A stretch of DNA of 64,000 nt from JAAYFJ01 sp964344295 (GCA_964344295.1 CAYFMR010000002.1:1-64000); one strand, 5' to 3'. Numbered from the stretch's first letter, positions 25,449 through 35,611 are shown. Numbers and translations: made by a program. Notes: generated from the letters alone by a model not told the origin.

Positions 25449-28400
25449 GTAACACCTTCTGTTCGAAATTCACATTGTACATAGGGACAGTACGCGTGAC
25501 ATTGACCCTGCTTATAGTATTCTTTTTCCCTATGTGTCGTCTCTCTTAAGTACGCTTGCCACAGACCACGATACCGACTCAGCTCTTCTTTGGTCGGCTC
25601 CAAATCCACTTGGGATCCGTCTTGTAAGAAAAGGATGCGCAACCTCGTCTCCGGTTTGCCATAGGCGTCGTAGTATAAATAGAGTTGATCCTTATAACGC
25701 TTCACCAGTTCTTCTTTTTCTTCCGGTGTCGTAAAGGCATTCGTCTTATAATCCACAATCACCGTCTGTCCATCTTCTTCAATCACAGCATCCATAACAC
25801 CGGTAATGAGATCCATTCCTTCCATCATTGCAAAGGGAAGTTCTCGAGCGCAAATATGGACCCCTTGTGCCCATGCCATCCATGTTCGGGCCATGTCTAA
25901 AGCCTTTTGGCCTGCCTGTTGCTGACGCAGTAACCCTTCTTCTGCTAACAAGTGGTCTAAAAGAGCCTCCATGTCACATCCCGGTTCATAAGCCAAGGCG
26001 AAGTGGTGCATGACGTTTCCTAAAGCCACGCCATAGCCACTTCCCAAACCAACGTTTTCCTGTTCTTGCTTTCTCACATAACGATAGTAATATTCTAACG
26101 GGCAGCGTTGGTAAGTCATAAAGGAGGTGGCACTGTGTTGCCTTAGGCTCGACGTCATATGCATTTGATCAGGTTCCAGCACTTCTGTCAAGTGAGCATA
26201 AGCTGGCATCTGTACCTCAGGTAAAGATTTTTTTACGACCTCATGCATCTTAGTTTTGCCATCTGTAAACAGTGTGCCCAAGATTAAGCCTTTTTTTGCC
26301 CGGGATAAGGCCACATAGAGCAACGTCTTCGCATCTTCTTGAGCCTGGTTTTGTTCCCATTGACGATTAGCTTGGTAAAAGCGGTCTTGCTCCCTGCGAA
26401 TCGCCAACCCTGCATGTCGGTGATACACGATTTTCGGATAGTCTGTGTGTTCCTTTTCACTTAATTCTGTCAAAAACACATAGTCGAACTCTAGTCCCTT
26501 AGATTTATGAATGGTCAACACTTCTACTGCGTCAACGCCTCCCGACTGACCACCCGGTTCTTCGATGGCTGCGGCTTGCCAAAGGGAGATGGTTTGACAC
26601 AATTTTGTGGTGTCGCCCCAGTGTTCTGTTTCCCACTGCTCCACCATGGCAATAAACGCTTCTTGATTGTCCAAAGCCCGTTGATCGTAAGCACCGATTT
26701 CAGAGGCGCCGGTCACGGCCAAAGCCTTTTTAAGTGCAAAGGCAATCCCTTTTTGACCGACTGCTTGACGCATCAGCGTCACTGTTTCCAAGGCCTTTTC
26801 GTAAAGCAACTGCTCCACTTGCTCTGCTAAGGGCTTTTCTTTCACCAGTTTCACGACGGAGGCATCTTTGAGGCCGCCAAGAGGACTGCGTAAAAATTGC
26901 GCCCAAGCTAATGGATCCTCACCATCCATTAAGCGCACCAAAAAGACCAAGTCCCAAATTTCCTGTCGTGCAAATAAACTGCTTTTAATTTCGCTGTGAT
27001 AAGGAATATTCTTGGCTCTCAGTTGCTCCAGATAAGGAGCTAGGGACTGTTTCGTCCGTCCCATCAATGCCATCTTGGACCAATCCACTCCTTGAGCATG
27101 TAAGTTCATCATATGATTCACAACTTTGGCATATCGTTCGGCTTCTTCTTCCCTGTCCACCGTCAACACCATAATGGGTGGTGCATCCAGTTTGGGGGCA
27201 AATAAGCTCTCTTCGATTGCCTCAGCCGGACGTTGAATGAGATCATACGTTTCTGGCCATTGTGCAGAAAACACCTGGTTTAGATAATCAGCCACAGGAG
27301 CATCAAAACGATAGGATACCGTCATGCAGAGCATGAGGCCACCCGATGCTTCTATGCCGGCACAAAGCTTTCGATATTCATCCACGGAAGCACCTCGAAA
27401 TCGATAAATACTCTGTTTGGGATCCCCCACCACAAAGAGGTTCTGCCGATCGTAAGGTTTTTCTACTGTGGAGAGTTTTTCAAAGATCAGTCGCTGCCTT
27501 TCATTGGTATCCTGACATTCGTCCACCATCACATAGCGAAACTGATCTTGCAAGGCTTGACAAATTTCCGGCCGGTCCAAAAGTTCGATCATATATTCTT
27601 CCAAATCGCTAAAATCCAGTTTTTTGTATCTCAGTTTCGTAGCCGTATAGGTTTGGTGTATGCGTTTTAGCATTTCCACTAAGCCTTGGTATTCGCTTTC
27701 GTAAGTCGCTTCTTTAGCCAACCAGTAGGTGCCGGCCTGCTCTTGAACCTGTGCGATCATCTCTTCACAGCCCTTAGCAGTGCCATCACATGAAGTAATG
27801 GCATATAACAATGTTGCCCCCTCTTCTGAGCGAAGGTCAGTAGCCTCTAATGCTTCTAAGAACTCCTTAGTCAGCAAGTTTTTCCACTTACTGCGACCAT
27901 TTACCTTGTTTTGCAAATTTTGGAGATTTCGGATCAGCGCCTCCTTTGCTGGCAGGGCTCGTGCCGCCTGCTCCCATTGTGCCCGTGTCAGTTCTAAGAC
28001 TTGTTCCAAGTCCACGCGGTCACTTAAATAGACGGAGCGATAAAGCCCGGTAAGCAACTCTGTCCATGACTCTTCTGAGTAAAGTTCCACTGTATCGCTT
28101 AGGCTCTTGATAAAGTCTTCTGACTCCCTGACGACTGTAGCGGTTGCCATCCAGAGCCAATGGTCGCTCTCCCACTGCTCAGCTACCGTAAAATCTGAGG
28201 GAACACCAATCCAATTTCCATAACGTTTGAGTTGGTCATGGCAAAAGCTGTGTATGGTCTGAATGGATGCCTGGTGCAATAATTTGGTTGTGTAAGGAAA
28301 AGCAGCATCGATCGTCTGCTCTTCTTCGATGAGCATGGCAATGCGCTCTCTCATTTCCCGCGCCGCCTTGTTCGTGAACGTGATGGCAAGAATAGACGCT

Positions 28401-28543
28401 ACCTCTCTTCCTGAAGGAAGATGACCCCTTTTTAAAATTTCCACAAAGCGTCTCGTCAGCACGTACGTCTTGCCTGTGCCCGCAGAGGCTTCCAGGCTCA
28501 CATTGCGGTCAATGGTCTCAATCGCTTTCTGCTGCGGATTCAT
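25445..28543 (-). CDS. addA: AddA-type UvrD helicase/nuclease (recombination)
   Basis: A 1032-residue superfamily 1A helicase with C-terminal nuclease. Helicase motifs in order are I EASAGTGKTYVLTRRF (about 17-32), Ia AITFTNKAAREM, II MVDECQDTNE, III VVGDPKQSIYRFRGA, V LTIHKSKGLEFDYVFL and VI LLYVALSRAKKG. The nuclease has VIVDYKTN near residue 930. It resects double-strand breaks together with AddB. It is somewhat shorter than the roughly 1200 residues usual for AddA. The ATG at 28543 is chosen (GGAGGT 7 nt upstream), giving a 26-nt overlap with addB. Confidence 0.9.
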   Translation of the reverse strand: MNPQQKAIETIDRNVSLEASAGTGKTYVLTRRFVEILKRGHLPSGREVASILAITFTNKAAREMRERIAMLIEEEQTIDAAFPYTTKLLHQASIQTIHSFCHDQLKRYGNWIGVPSDFTVAEQWESDHWLWMATATVVRESEDFIKSLSDTVELYSEESWTELLTGLYRSVYLSDRVDLEQVLELTRAQWEQAARALPAKEALIRNLQNLQNKVNGRSKWKNLLTKEFLEALEATDLRSEEGATLLYAITSCDGTAKGCEEMIAQVQEQAGTYWLAKEATYESEYQGLVEMLKRIHQTYTATKLRYKKLDFSDLEEYMIELLDRPEICQALQDQFRYVMVDECQDTNERQRLIFEKLSTVEKPYDRQNLFVVGDPKQSIYRFRGASVDEYRKLCAGIEASGGLMLCMTVSYRFDAPVADYLNQVFSAQWPETYDLIQRPAEAIEESLFAPKLDAPPIMVLTVDREEEAERYAKVVNHMMNLHAQGVDWSKMALMGRTKQSLAPYLEQLRAKNIPYHSEIKSSLFARQEIWDLVFLVRLMDGEDPLAWAQFLRSPLGGLKDASVVKLVKEKPLAEQVEQLLYEKALETVTLMRQAVGQKGIAFALKKALAVTGASEIGAYDQRALDNQEAFIAMVEQWETEHWGDTTKLCQTISLWQAAAIEEPGGQSGGVDAVEVLTIHKSKGLEFDYVFLTELSEKEHTDYPKIVYHRHAGLAIRREQDRFYQANRQWEQNQAQEDAKTLLYVALSRAKKGLILGTLFTDGKTKMHEVVKKSLPEVQMPAYAHLTEVLEPDQMHMTSSLRQHSATSFMTYQRCPLEYYYRYVRKQEQENVGLGSGYGVALGNVMHHFALAYEPGCDMEALLDHLLAEEGLLRQQQAGQKALDMARTWMAWAQGVHICARELPFAMMEGMDLITGVMDAVIEEDGQTVIVDYKTNAFTTPEEKEELVKRYKDQLYLYYDAYGKPETRLRILFLQDGSQVDLEPTKEELSRYRGLWQAYLRETTHREKEYYKQGQCHAYCPYVQCEFRTEGVT

Positions 28544-31055
28544 CCTCTTCACCTCCTTGGTAACGACATATGCCATAAAAAGCACAGCGAGATTCGTCAC
28601 ATTTTCTCGGCTCGACTAAAAATGCACCTTGCCTTTTTCGATCGATTAATTGCTCCACATCATCCAATAACCCATTGAGCTGTTCTTGAGAATACTTGGG
28701 CACACGACCGTGGAATTTCCCCGCCTCCACGCCATCTCTCTGCCAAAGATAAGAAGTGGATCCCCGTTTGATGCTGCCATACATCACAGCATCGACCGTG
28801 TTAAAGCCTGCGGCATAGGCATAGAGCCCCATTTGCAGTGAAATTCCCTCTTCGCGATCACGATTCGTAGGAGTATAGTTGGTTTTATAGTCCACGAGGA
28901 TCTTTTGTCCCTTTTCATTTTCATCTATGCGGTCGATTTTCCCCGTCAACCATCCGCCCAATCCAGAAGACATGGGGATTTCAAACGAAGTTTCCACAGC
29001 CGCCGGATGATACGCATCTTTCATCTTCAGCAGACGAGCGTGATCCTTTTCAATCCATGTCAGTAGCTTTTTCGTCCAAAACTCCTTTTGTAATGGCAAA
29101 AAAACATCTTCGCTTTCCCCAAACATGCCCTCCCAAAAAATACTAAAAGTCTCCCTGATCCAAGCTGCTTCAGGCCATATCTCCAGCGGTTCTTCTAAAT
29201 CCTTTAGCGTCTCTCGATACACTGCTTCCAATGTTTGGTGTAGGACTGTTCCCAGATCTTTATGCCAGGTGGACAGTGGATCTTCTTGAGGAAACAGCGA
29301 CTCCCATCCATCACGAAATGGGCATCGGGCAAAGCGTTCAATGGCGGTCACACTAACCCGCCCCTCCATTGGCACATCATCCTTATGCCACTGTCCTCGA
29401 TAAGCCTCATCTCCCTGTTCTCTTCTGCGACAAGCTTCTCTTCGCAGTACGATGGCTCTGTCCTCACCTCGCTCTTTGATCACTGGTGCGTCTTGGGCAT
29501 CTTGTCGTCGTCTTAACACTCTTTCTGTCTCGGGGCCCACATACTCACCCAGCCAGTTCGCACCACTGGTTAACGGATCTTCAGCATCGGCATCAATGAC
29601 AAATCCGCCGGCGACGACGCCGCGAGCCAGTGTCATGCTACGGGCCAGATTTCTTTTAACCGCATCCGTCCGCTCTTCGGAAAAGCTAAGCCCCTTTTCT
29701 TTTAAATCCTGCTCCACCAGTGGCGTGCGATAAAACAGGAGACTTTCACGGTCATTTAAAGCCTGATCCAAGCCCATATAAAAACGTGGACCCGTACGCT
29801 CAGCCATACTTTCCTCTAGACTCATCACGCGAATCCCCTTCGTGGCTCCCTTTATTTCTACCGTAACCCCTTTTAACTCTTCCTCCCACATACGATATTC
29901 TTCCAATATCGAAAGTCGCTCTTTGATGGCGAATCGCTCCAGATCGGCAGCTAGTTGATGAAGGCGGTACCACACTTGACCGGCGTCGCGATCATCTTGA
30001 TACCAAAATGCGCTGACTGCTACAATATTGGTACTCAATCGCTGGTTACGATCTAATGGTGTCTCTCCCTCAGCTGTAGCCCCTAAAGTCTCCGGGGCAA
30101 AAGGGTGATCTTGCGGCAAGCACCTATCTCCCGACACTATCGACTCTAGCCATTGTCTCACTGCCACGCCTTCTTGCGTCTTCCACAGCGGCGTTTTTTT
30201 CGTGTAACACAAGGGGATCTGCCACTCTTCCGCCGTTCGTTCCAACACCAAAAAGTTCTCCTCTTGCATCCAGATGATGGCAGGCTCTCTGTCCCGGCGC
30301 TCAAAAGCCCAGCGCAAAGCAGCTTTAGCTAATGTGTAGCCGGTTTCTGCCGCCACCAAGGTATGAAAATTTTCTCGTCCACTTCGTCTTTGATCCTTCA
30401 CCTGCTCATTTTGAAACCGTTCAGGAACCGTTGCTTCTGTGGTTAGTATGTATACGGGAATTTCCCGTCTTTCCATTTCCTCGATCATGCGCACTTGCCA
30501 AGGCCACAGCTTGGTCACCATGTCCAAAACAACTGCTCCCACTTCCCAGGAAGAGCTATTCAATAGCGCATCTCTACCGCGCAATAAGGCTGGGTAATAG
30601 GCTAAAGCTTCCCTTGTCTCTACCATTTCCTCATATCGTGTCACCGTACCATACATCGCGTTAAGTAAGATGTTTTCAGTCTGCGGAGTTCGAATTTCTG
30701 AACGATAGACCTCATCTTGGTATGCCAACAGATCCCTCGCCAAACTCTCTATATTACCTTCACTTTCTAAAGCAAACGGATATGCTTCTTTGGTTTCTTC
30801 CAAAGCTTTTTTCATATAATAAAGAGACATAGAGGGATAGAGAACTTCTTGTCGTTCCGCCACCAGCCAGCTCTCCCAAGGCAGCCATTCCAGACCGATA
30901 TAAGACTTATAGGCTTTTAAATAATCAAATCGTCTTCGTTGTAAATGGCCATGCTGTTCGCCTAAAACCCATAGCCTGCCATGGGTTTCTAAAAGAGCAT
31001 GGAAAATAGGAGAAGCATCTTCATCATAATTTAGAAGTATGCGATTGATCTTCAA
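28518..31055 (-). CDS. addB: AddB-like PD-(D/E)XK nuclease with Fe-S cysteines, compact
   Basis: An 845-residue partner of AddA, clearly shorter than typical AddB (about 1150). The C-terminal PD-(D/E)XK nuclease has GKIDRIDE and ILVDYKTN (about 721-727), an early Cys in RFARCPFRDGWES, and a terminal CDESRCAFYGIC cluster, which together resemble the [4Fe-4S] staple of AddB. The N-terminal half is weakly conserved and no Walker A motif is visible at the start, unlike many AddB proteins. The start is a TTG at 31055, 32 nt inside the ROK gene, with AAGGGTGG upstream. Identity as AddB rests on nuclease motifs and its position before addA. Confidence 0.8.
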   Translation of the reverse strand: MKINRILLNYDEDASPIFHALLETHGRLWVLGEQHGHLQRRRFDYLKAYKSYIGLEWLPWESWLVAERQEVLYPSMSLYYMKKALEETKEAYPFALESEGNIESLARDLLAYQDEVYRSEIRTPQTENILLNAMYGTVTRYEEMVETREALAYYPALLRGRDALLNSSSWEVGAVVLDMVTKLWPWQVRMIEEMERREIPVYILTTEATVPERFQNEQVKDQRRSGRENFHTLVAAETGYTLAKAALRWAFERRDREPAIIWMQEENFLVLERTAEEWQIPLCYTKKTPLWKTQEGVAVRQWLESIVSGDRCLPQDHPFAPETLGATAEGETPLDRNQRLSTNIVAVSAFWYQDDRDAGQVWYRLHQLAADLERFAIKERLSILEEYRMWEEELKGVTVEIKGATKGIRVMSLEESMAERTGPRFYMGLDQALNDRESLLFYRTPLVEQDLKEKGLSFSEERTDAVKRNLARSMTLARGVVAGGFVIDADAEDPLTSGANWLGEYVGPETERVLRRRQDAQDAPVIKERGEDRAIVLRREACRRREQGDEAYRGQWHKDDVPMEGRVSVTAIERFARCPFRDGWESLFPQEDPLSTWHKDLGTVLHQTLEAVYRETLKDLEEPLEIWPEAAWIRETFSIFWEGMFGESEDVFLPLQKEFWTKKLLTWIEKDHARLLKMKDAYHPAAVETSFEIPMSSGLGGWLTGKIDRIDENEKGQKILVDYKTNYTPTNRDREEGISLQMGLYAYAAGFNTVDAVMYGSIKRGSTSYLWQRDGVEAGKFHGRVPKYSQEQLNGLLDDVEQLIDRKRQGAFLVEPRKCDESRCAFYGICRYQGGEEDESAAESD

Positions 31056-31947
31056 TAGACTTCACCACCCTTAACGCTGCTCCCACAAGCCCCGCGTCAT
31101 TACCAAACACACTTTTTCGCAACTTCAGTCCGCTTGGCACATTCAGTTTATCACACGCCATAGCCTGCACCTGTTCGCCCCACACATCATAGGTATCGGC
31201 CAAGCCCCCGCCAATGACCACGACCTCTGGGTCAAACGCATTCTTCAGACTGACCAAATACCAGGAAAAGTCTTCCACCAGTTGTTCTACAGCTCGTCTT
31301 GCATAAGGATTGCTATCTCTATGACTCATCACCCAATGACTAGAGCGTACTTCACCGGCCAGAGCCTGATATGTCAGGGCCAGTCCCGTTCCTGACACAT
31401 ACCGCTCCACACAACCCCTTTGACCACAGGCACAGAGGCGACCACCCGGATATAAAATCATATGGCCCAGCTCTCCTGCCATACCATGTGCTCCGCACAA
31501 CAGCTCTCCCGCTTCCACATAGGCGCCGCCTAAGCCAGTGCCCAGCGTAAGCATAAGCATAGAAAAAGCCCCTTTGCCCGCACCTTGTTCGTACTCACTC
31601 CATGCTGCCATATTGGCATCATTGTCCACCCAAATGGGCCATTTAATGCCACGTTTTTGCAGTTCTGCTCTTAACGGCGTATGGGTCCAATCTGTCACAT
31701 TACCGCCAATGGACGTGATGATGCCTCTCTCGGGATCCACCGTACCCGGTGTCCCCACACCCACTCCGATCACTTCGTCTACGTTATCGGACAAAGCACA
31801 GATTAAGGAAGCGATGCCATCTAACACAGCCATACGAAGTGGTGGCGTCTCCATCGACTTACGTTGTAAAACCTCCCCTGACGTATGGACCAGTGCTCCT
31901 TGAATGGAAGTGCCTCCCAGATCAACGGCTATGATCTTTCGGTTCAT
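31024..31947 (-). CDS. ROK-family sugar kinase (glucokinase-like)
   Basis: A 307-residue kinase of the ROK family. ATP-binding IIAVDLGGTSIQGALV is at the N-terminus, GVGVGTPGTVD and WVDNDANMAAWSEY follow, and the ROK zinc site GHMILYPGGRLCACGQRGC is complete. It likely phosphorylates glucose or a related sugar; no DNA-binding domain is present, so it is not a repressor. Its 3' end overlaps addB and its 5' end lies 10 nt after the glutaminase stop codon. Confidence 0.87.
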   Translation of the reverse strand: MNRKIIAVDLGGTSIQGALVHTSGEVLQRKSMETPPLRMAVLDGIASLICALSDNVDEVIGVGVGTPGTVDPERGIITSIGGNVTDWTHTPLRAELQKRGIKWPIWVDNDANMAAWSEYEQGAGKGAFSMLMLTLGTGLGGAYVEAGELLCGAHGMAGELGHMILYPGGRLCACGQRGCVERYVSGTGLALTYQALAGEVRSSHWVMSHRDSNPYARRAVEQLVEDFSWYLVSLKNAFDPEVVVIGGGLADTYDVWGEQVQAMACDKLNVPSGLKLRKSVFGNDAGLVGAALRVVKSIEDQSHTSKL

Positions 31948-31957
31948 GGCATCACCC

Positions 31958-32866
31958 TTAGTTCATTGCTTTTTCGGCAGCCAATTCCCGCAACATCGCC
32001 ATACCCGCTGCTGAATTGCCTTGTTCATCCAAAGCAGGGCCAAAGGCGACGTAAGCACAGCCGGCATCATCAAAGGCCATAATTCCTCCGCCCACACCCG
32101 ACTTTGCCGCCCATCCTGTGTCTGCATAGAACATGGTACTGGCATCATAAAGTCCTCCTGCAATCATCGCCGACTTCACTAGGGCTCGCAAACGTGCGTG
32201 GTCGATTGCCTCAGGTGACCAACCCGGCATACCTTGAGCCAACCAAGCGGCTAAAAGTAAGAGTCCTTTCGCGTCTGTGGAGATGGCACATTGGCGAAAA
32301 TAGGAATGCAATACCATGGGCACTTCTCCGGTGATTTTTCCATGAGACTTGAGCAAATACCCTATGGCGAAATTGCGAAATCCCGTGTTTTCTTCGGATT
32401 GAGCCACCGCATCATCAATCCAAAACTTCTCATAGCCGGTTATCTCGCGCATCCATGCCACCATTTTTTCACTCCCCTGTTCTCCCAGTAGGCTCGTGAT
32501 AGTAATCGCTCCGGCATTGACCATGGGATTCGGTGCCTGATACGGTGGTACATCTAACCCTTCCAGCGTATTAAACGGTTGGGCCGATCCCTGTAGTCCC
32601 ACATGATGTAACACCGCTTCTTCACCATGGCGCGACAAAGCCAGGATCAGCGCGAAGACTTTGGTGATGCTCTGTAGGCTAAAGGTGACCGTCCAATCTC
32701 CTTCATAATACGCAGCCCCGTTCGGTCCGGTCCAGGCCAAGGCCACATGATTCGGATTTTTTCCAGCTAGTTCTGGAATATAGTCTGCGACACGACCGGT
32801 TGCTGCTGCCTTTTTCCCTAGCTCCAGAGTTTTTTTTCCATCTATCTTGTTCTCTTTAGTGCACAT
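31958..32866 (-). CDS. glsA: Glutaminase (serine-dependent, GlsA type)
   Basis: A 302-residue glutaminase that hydrolyses glutamine to glutamate and ammonia. The serine active site lies in TFSLQSITKVF with the SxxK arrangement; other family blocks are PYQAPNPMVNAGAI, SEENTGFRNFAIGYLL and AAKSGVGGGIMA. The start is the ATG at 32866, which overlaps the 3' end of the kinase gene by 11 nt, with GGAGG upstream; longer readings add 25 residues without a ribosome site. Confidence 0.9.
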   Translation of the reverse strand: MCTKENKIDGKKTLELGKKAAATGRVADYIPELAGKNPNHVALAWTGPNGAAYYEGDWTVTFSLQSITKVFALILALSRHGEEAVLHHVGLQGSAQPFNTLEGLDVPPYQAPNPMVNAGAITITSLLGEQGSEKMVAWMREITGYEKFWIDDAVAQSEENTGFRNFAIGYLLKSHGKITGEVPMVLHSYFRQCAISTDAKGLLLLAAWLAQGMPGWSPEAIDHARLRALVKSAMIAGGLYDASTMFYADTGWAAKSGVGGGIMAFDDAGCAYVAFGPALDEQGNSAAGMAMLRELAAEKAMN

Positions 32867-34514
32867 CAAAGGTCGAACCTCCGATAAATTCACGTAACAA
32901 CGAATGATTGGGGATAAAATGCTCGTCGTAGATATCCACAAAGTGACTTAGAAAGTAAATCAGCTTTTGTGCTTCCATATACCACTGACTATCTTCGCCG
33001 ATGGTTTGCAAAAGTGGAAGCGCATGTTTTTTCAACACCGCTAACTCATATACCAAAGCCGAGTCGAACATGACATCTGCCCTTTCTTGGAAAGGAAAGA
33101 TATGCTGCTCTTCTGCTTTGCGCACGTTTACCCACATGCCAAAGGTAGTTTCTGGATCGATTTTGCGGAACTGATTATCACGCACTAACCGTCTTAAAAG
33201 TCGGGTATCCGTGGTGGGAATGCGATTATGTGCGTCAATGTTTAGCTGAGTCAAGGCCGAAATGTAAATTTTATAAATATTTTTTTCCGGAATCGCCAAG
33301 CTCAACCGCGGATTCAATCCGTGGATACCTTCCACAATAATGGGTTGTTGTTTATCTACCTTGAGAATATGGCCTGAAGGTACACGCTTGCCTTCTTTAA
33401 AATCAAATTTAGGAAGCTCCACTTCATTGCCCTCAAAGAGTTTAATCAAATCCTTGTTCATGGCTGCTAGGTCAATCGCTTGCAGGGATTCGAAGTCGTA
33501 TTTTCCATCAGGTCCCCGTGGCGTGTCTTCCCGGTTGACAAAGTAATCGTCCATTGAAATGGTAACCGGCCGCAAGCCATTTACACGCAGGGCAATACTC
33601 AAGCGGTGAGAGAAGGAAGTCTTTCCGGAACTGGTGGGACCTGCGATAAGGACAATGCGAATGTCACGATCTTCATGGATCAAGTCGGCGATTTGCATGA
33701 TTTTTTTCTCTTGTAAAGCTTCGGAAACGCGAATGACCTCGCCTACCTCGCCAGCTTGGATTTTTTTATTAAGGTCTCCTAGATAAGCCAAACCGATAAT
33801 CTCGGCCCATTCACTAGCTTCGCTGAATACTTTTGACAATTTGACTTGTTCACGGTAATTTTCGATGTTGTAGTTATTCTTAAATGAAGGAAAGACGATG
33901 AGCACACCGGGATAATAGTATTTCATTGCAAAATCCGGCACATATCCCGTAGACAGAGCCAAATCTCCATGGAAGATGGCGGAGAAATCTCCAATCCTAT
34001 GCACATCATCCCCACGACAGTCGATCGTCTCATATAGCTGCACTGCTTCATCTAAATGGTGTTCACGGGCCATCTCGATGAGTTCTGCTCGTTCTAAAAA
34101 CTTCTTTTCAATTGGCAAATCTCTGGCAACTATGCTTTTCATCTGTTTTTGAATCGTTTCCACCATGGAATGAGAGATGATCACATCTTTTTCAAACTCG
34201 GCATAGAGACCGGATCCTAAAAAGTGCATAATTTTAACTTTACGACCGGGAAACAATTCTTCACAAGCCATAAGGAAAATTGCGGTCACCGTCTTAGTGT
34301 AAATGCGGTATCCCCAAACCGATGTGTTGTCCAACAGTTCGACCGATTCTCCTTCCTTGGGCACATAGCTAAGGGGCACAATATCTTTTTGGTCGGCGAT
34401 GGCCGCCAAGTATTTACGCGGATTTTTCCGTTCTCGCTTCTCAATGACCTCGAGAAGGCTTTCTCCTTCTTGCCACCTGATTTTTCCGTATGGTGATACA
34501 TTGACTGTCATCAT
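32856..34514 (-). CDS. Nucleoside (uridine) kinase-like protein with ThrRS-type N-terminal domain
   Basis: A 552-residue protein with an N-terminal TGS/ThrRS-like region (about 1-230), where YETIDCRGDDVHRIGDF and GPH-type metal-site-like patterns resemble the second additional domain of threonyl-tRNA synthetase, and a C-terminal phosphoribulokinase/uridine kinase domain with Walker A AGPTSSGKTSFSHRL (about 300) and SMDDYFVNREDTPRGPDG. This fusion is well known in Firmicutes and is annotated as nucleoside kinase. Start ATG overlaps the RluD-like gene stop codon. Confidence 0.85.
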   Translation of the reverse strand: MMTVNVSPYGKIRWQEGESLLEVIEKRERKNPRKYLAAIADQKDIVPLSYVPKEGESVELLDNTSVWGYRIYTKTVTAIFLMACEELFPGRKVKIMHFLGSGLYAEFEKDVIISHSMVETIQKQMKSIVARDLPIEKKFLERAELIEMAREHHLDEAVQLYETIDCRGDDVHRIGDFSAIFHGDLALSTGYVPDFAMKYYYPGVLIVFPSFKNNYNIENYREQVKLSKVFSEASEWAEIIGLAYLGDLNKKIQAGEVGEVIRVSEALQEKKIMQIADLIHEDRDIRIVLIAGPTSSGKTSFSHRLSIALRVNGLRPVTISMDDYFVNREDTPRGPDGKYDFESLQAIDLAAMNKDLIKLFEGNEVELPKFDFKEGKRVPSGHILKVDKQQPIIVEGIHGLNPRLSLAIPEKNIYKIYISALTQLNIDAHNRIPTTDTRLLRRLVRDNQFRKIDPETTFGMWVNVRKAEEQHIFPFQERADVMFDSALVYELAVLKKHALPLLQTIGEDSQWYMEAQKLIYFLSHFVDIYDEHFIPNHSLLREFIGGSTFDVH

Positions 34515-35494
34515 AGTCGTTCTCCGTTTCTTATTTTTTCATTCAATGCTTGTAAATCTTGGGGAATCTCCCCTTGAAACGTTTGCTCGTTTAAGTGTGC
34601 CAAGGGAGATGGTAACCCCTGAAAACTCACTTGGTAAGCATGGAGCCATTGACGTGTTAGGCCATAGTCTCTTGCCACAGCATTACCTCTTTTCGTTCCA
34701 TACTTGGGATCACCTAAAATGGGGTGACCCCAGGCCTTCATCTGTGCTCGAATCTGATGCGTTCTACCGGTATAAAGCTCTACTTCCACTAACGAAAACT
34801 CCCCATTGTCTGCTAATCGCTTCATACCCGTCATAATTTTTTTGCCATCCACCGTTGGCTGTGTCACCACTTTTGTACGGTTTTTCTTGTTATCGCGTAC
34901 GATATAGGCCGTCTCTGCCCGATCCCGGGCCACACCTTCTACCACCGCCAGATAACGGCGCCGAATTCCTCCCTCTCGCATGCCTTCATTCATGGCTTTT
35001 AGCGCCTCGTAAGTTTTGCATCCGATGAGGAGGCCTGATGTGTTGCGGTCTAATCGATTCGCCATAGCCGGTGTGAATGTCAATCGTTGTCGCGGATCAT
35101 AGGCACCGGTACCCGTCAAATAGGCCACCATGCGGTCTACCATATTGTCTTCATAAGCTTGTCCTTTGCCCATACGTCCATGGGTCAACAAGCCGGCCGG
35201 CTTATTCATCACCAGCACGTACTCATCTTCATAGGCAATGGACAACTGCCCTTTGGCCGCTTTAACCGATGGCACTTCCCTCATCTTTTCGATGGTTTCT
35301 TCTGCTAAAAAAAGCCGGACCACATCTCCCTTGGCGATCATATCGTCTGGCTTCGCCCGCTTTCCGTTGAGGGTGATATTTTTTTTCCGTATCATGCGTT
35401 GCACAAAGGCATGAGGGGCCAAATTCAAATATTTTTTTACAAAGCGATCCAATCGCTGATCATGCTCCTGTTCTGTTACTGTGAGTTCTCTCAA
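34511..35494 (-). CDS. RluA/RluD-family pseudouridine synthase with S4 domain
   Basis: A 327-residue RNA pseudouridine synthase. Residues 10-70 are an S4 RNA-binding domain (IRKKNITLNGKRAKPDDMI); the catalytic Asp is in ANRLDRNTSGLLI, again with Asn in place of His; GRTHQIRAQM and HPILGDPKYG follow. It is first in the long minus-strand series and has a promoter shared back-to-back with the MltG-like gene. Target RNA is unknown. Confidence 0.88.
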   Translation of the reverse strand: MRELTVTEQEHDQRLDRFVKKYLNLAPHAFVQRMIRKKNITLNGKRAKPDDMIAKGDVVRLFLAEETIEKMREVPSVKAAKGQLSIAYEDEYVLVMNKPAGLLTHGRMGKGQAYEDNMVDRMVAYLTGTGAYDPRQRLTFTPAMANRLDRNTSGLLIGCKTYEALKAMNEGMREGGIRRRYLAVVEGVARDRAETAYIVRDNKKNRTKVVTQPTVDGKKIMTGMKRLADNGEFSLVEVELYTGRTHQIRAQMKAWGHPILGDPKYGTKRGNAVARDYGLTRQWLHAYQVSFQGLPSPLAHLNEQTFQGEIPQDLQALNEKIRNGERL

Positions 35495-35532
35495 AGATCA
35501 CATCCCTCTTTTCCCTTTTCTGTGAAATATGG

Positions 35533-35538
35533 TATAAT
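35533..35538 (+). promoter_or_regulatory. Extended -10 promoter of the MltG-like gene
   Basis: TATAAT preceded by TGG (TGn extended -10) with no good -35; 73 nt before the ATG at 35612. Confidence 0.5.
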
Positions 35539-35550
35539 TCTTCTACGACT

Positions 35551-35573
35551 ATTATACCTAACCCGTGGGTTAA
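35551..35573 (-). promoter_or_regulatory. Promoter of the rluD-like operon with palindrome
   Basis: Minus-strand TATAAT (35551-35556) with a poor TTTACT -35 16 nt upstream. The spacer holds the 14-bp inverted repeat TAACCC-GT-GGGTTA (35559-35572), which also lies just after the start point of the opposing promoter, so one bound protein could affect both. Confidence 0.45.
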
Positions 35574-35611
35574 GTAAAAGTAATTGGACAAATTTGAAAA
35601 GAGGGCATACA

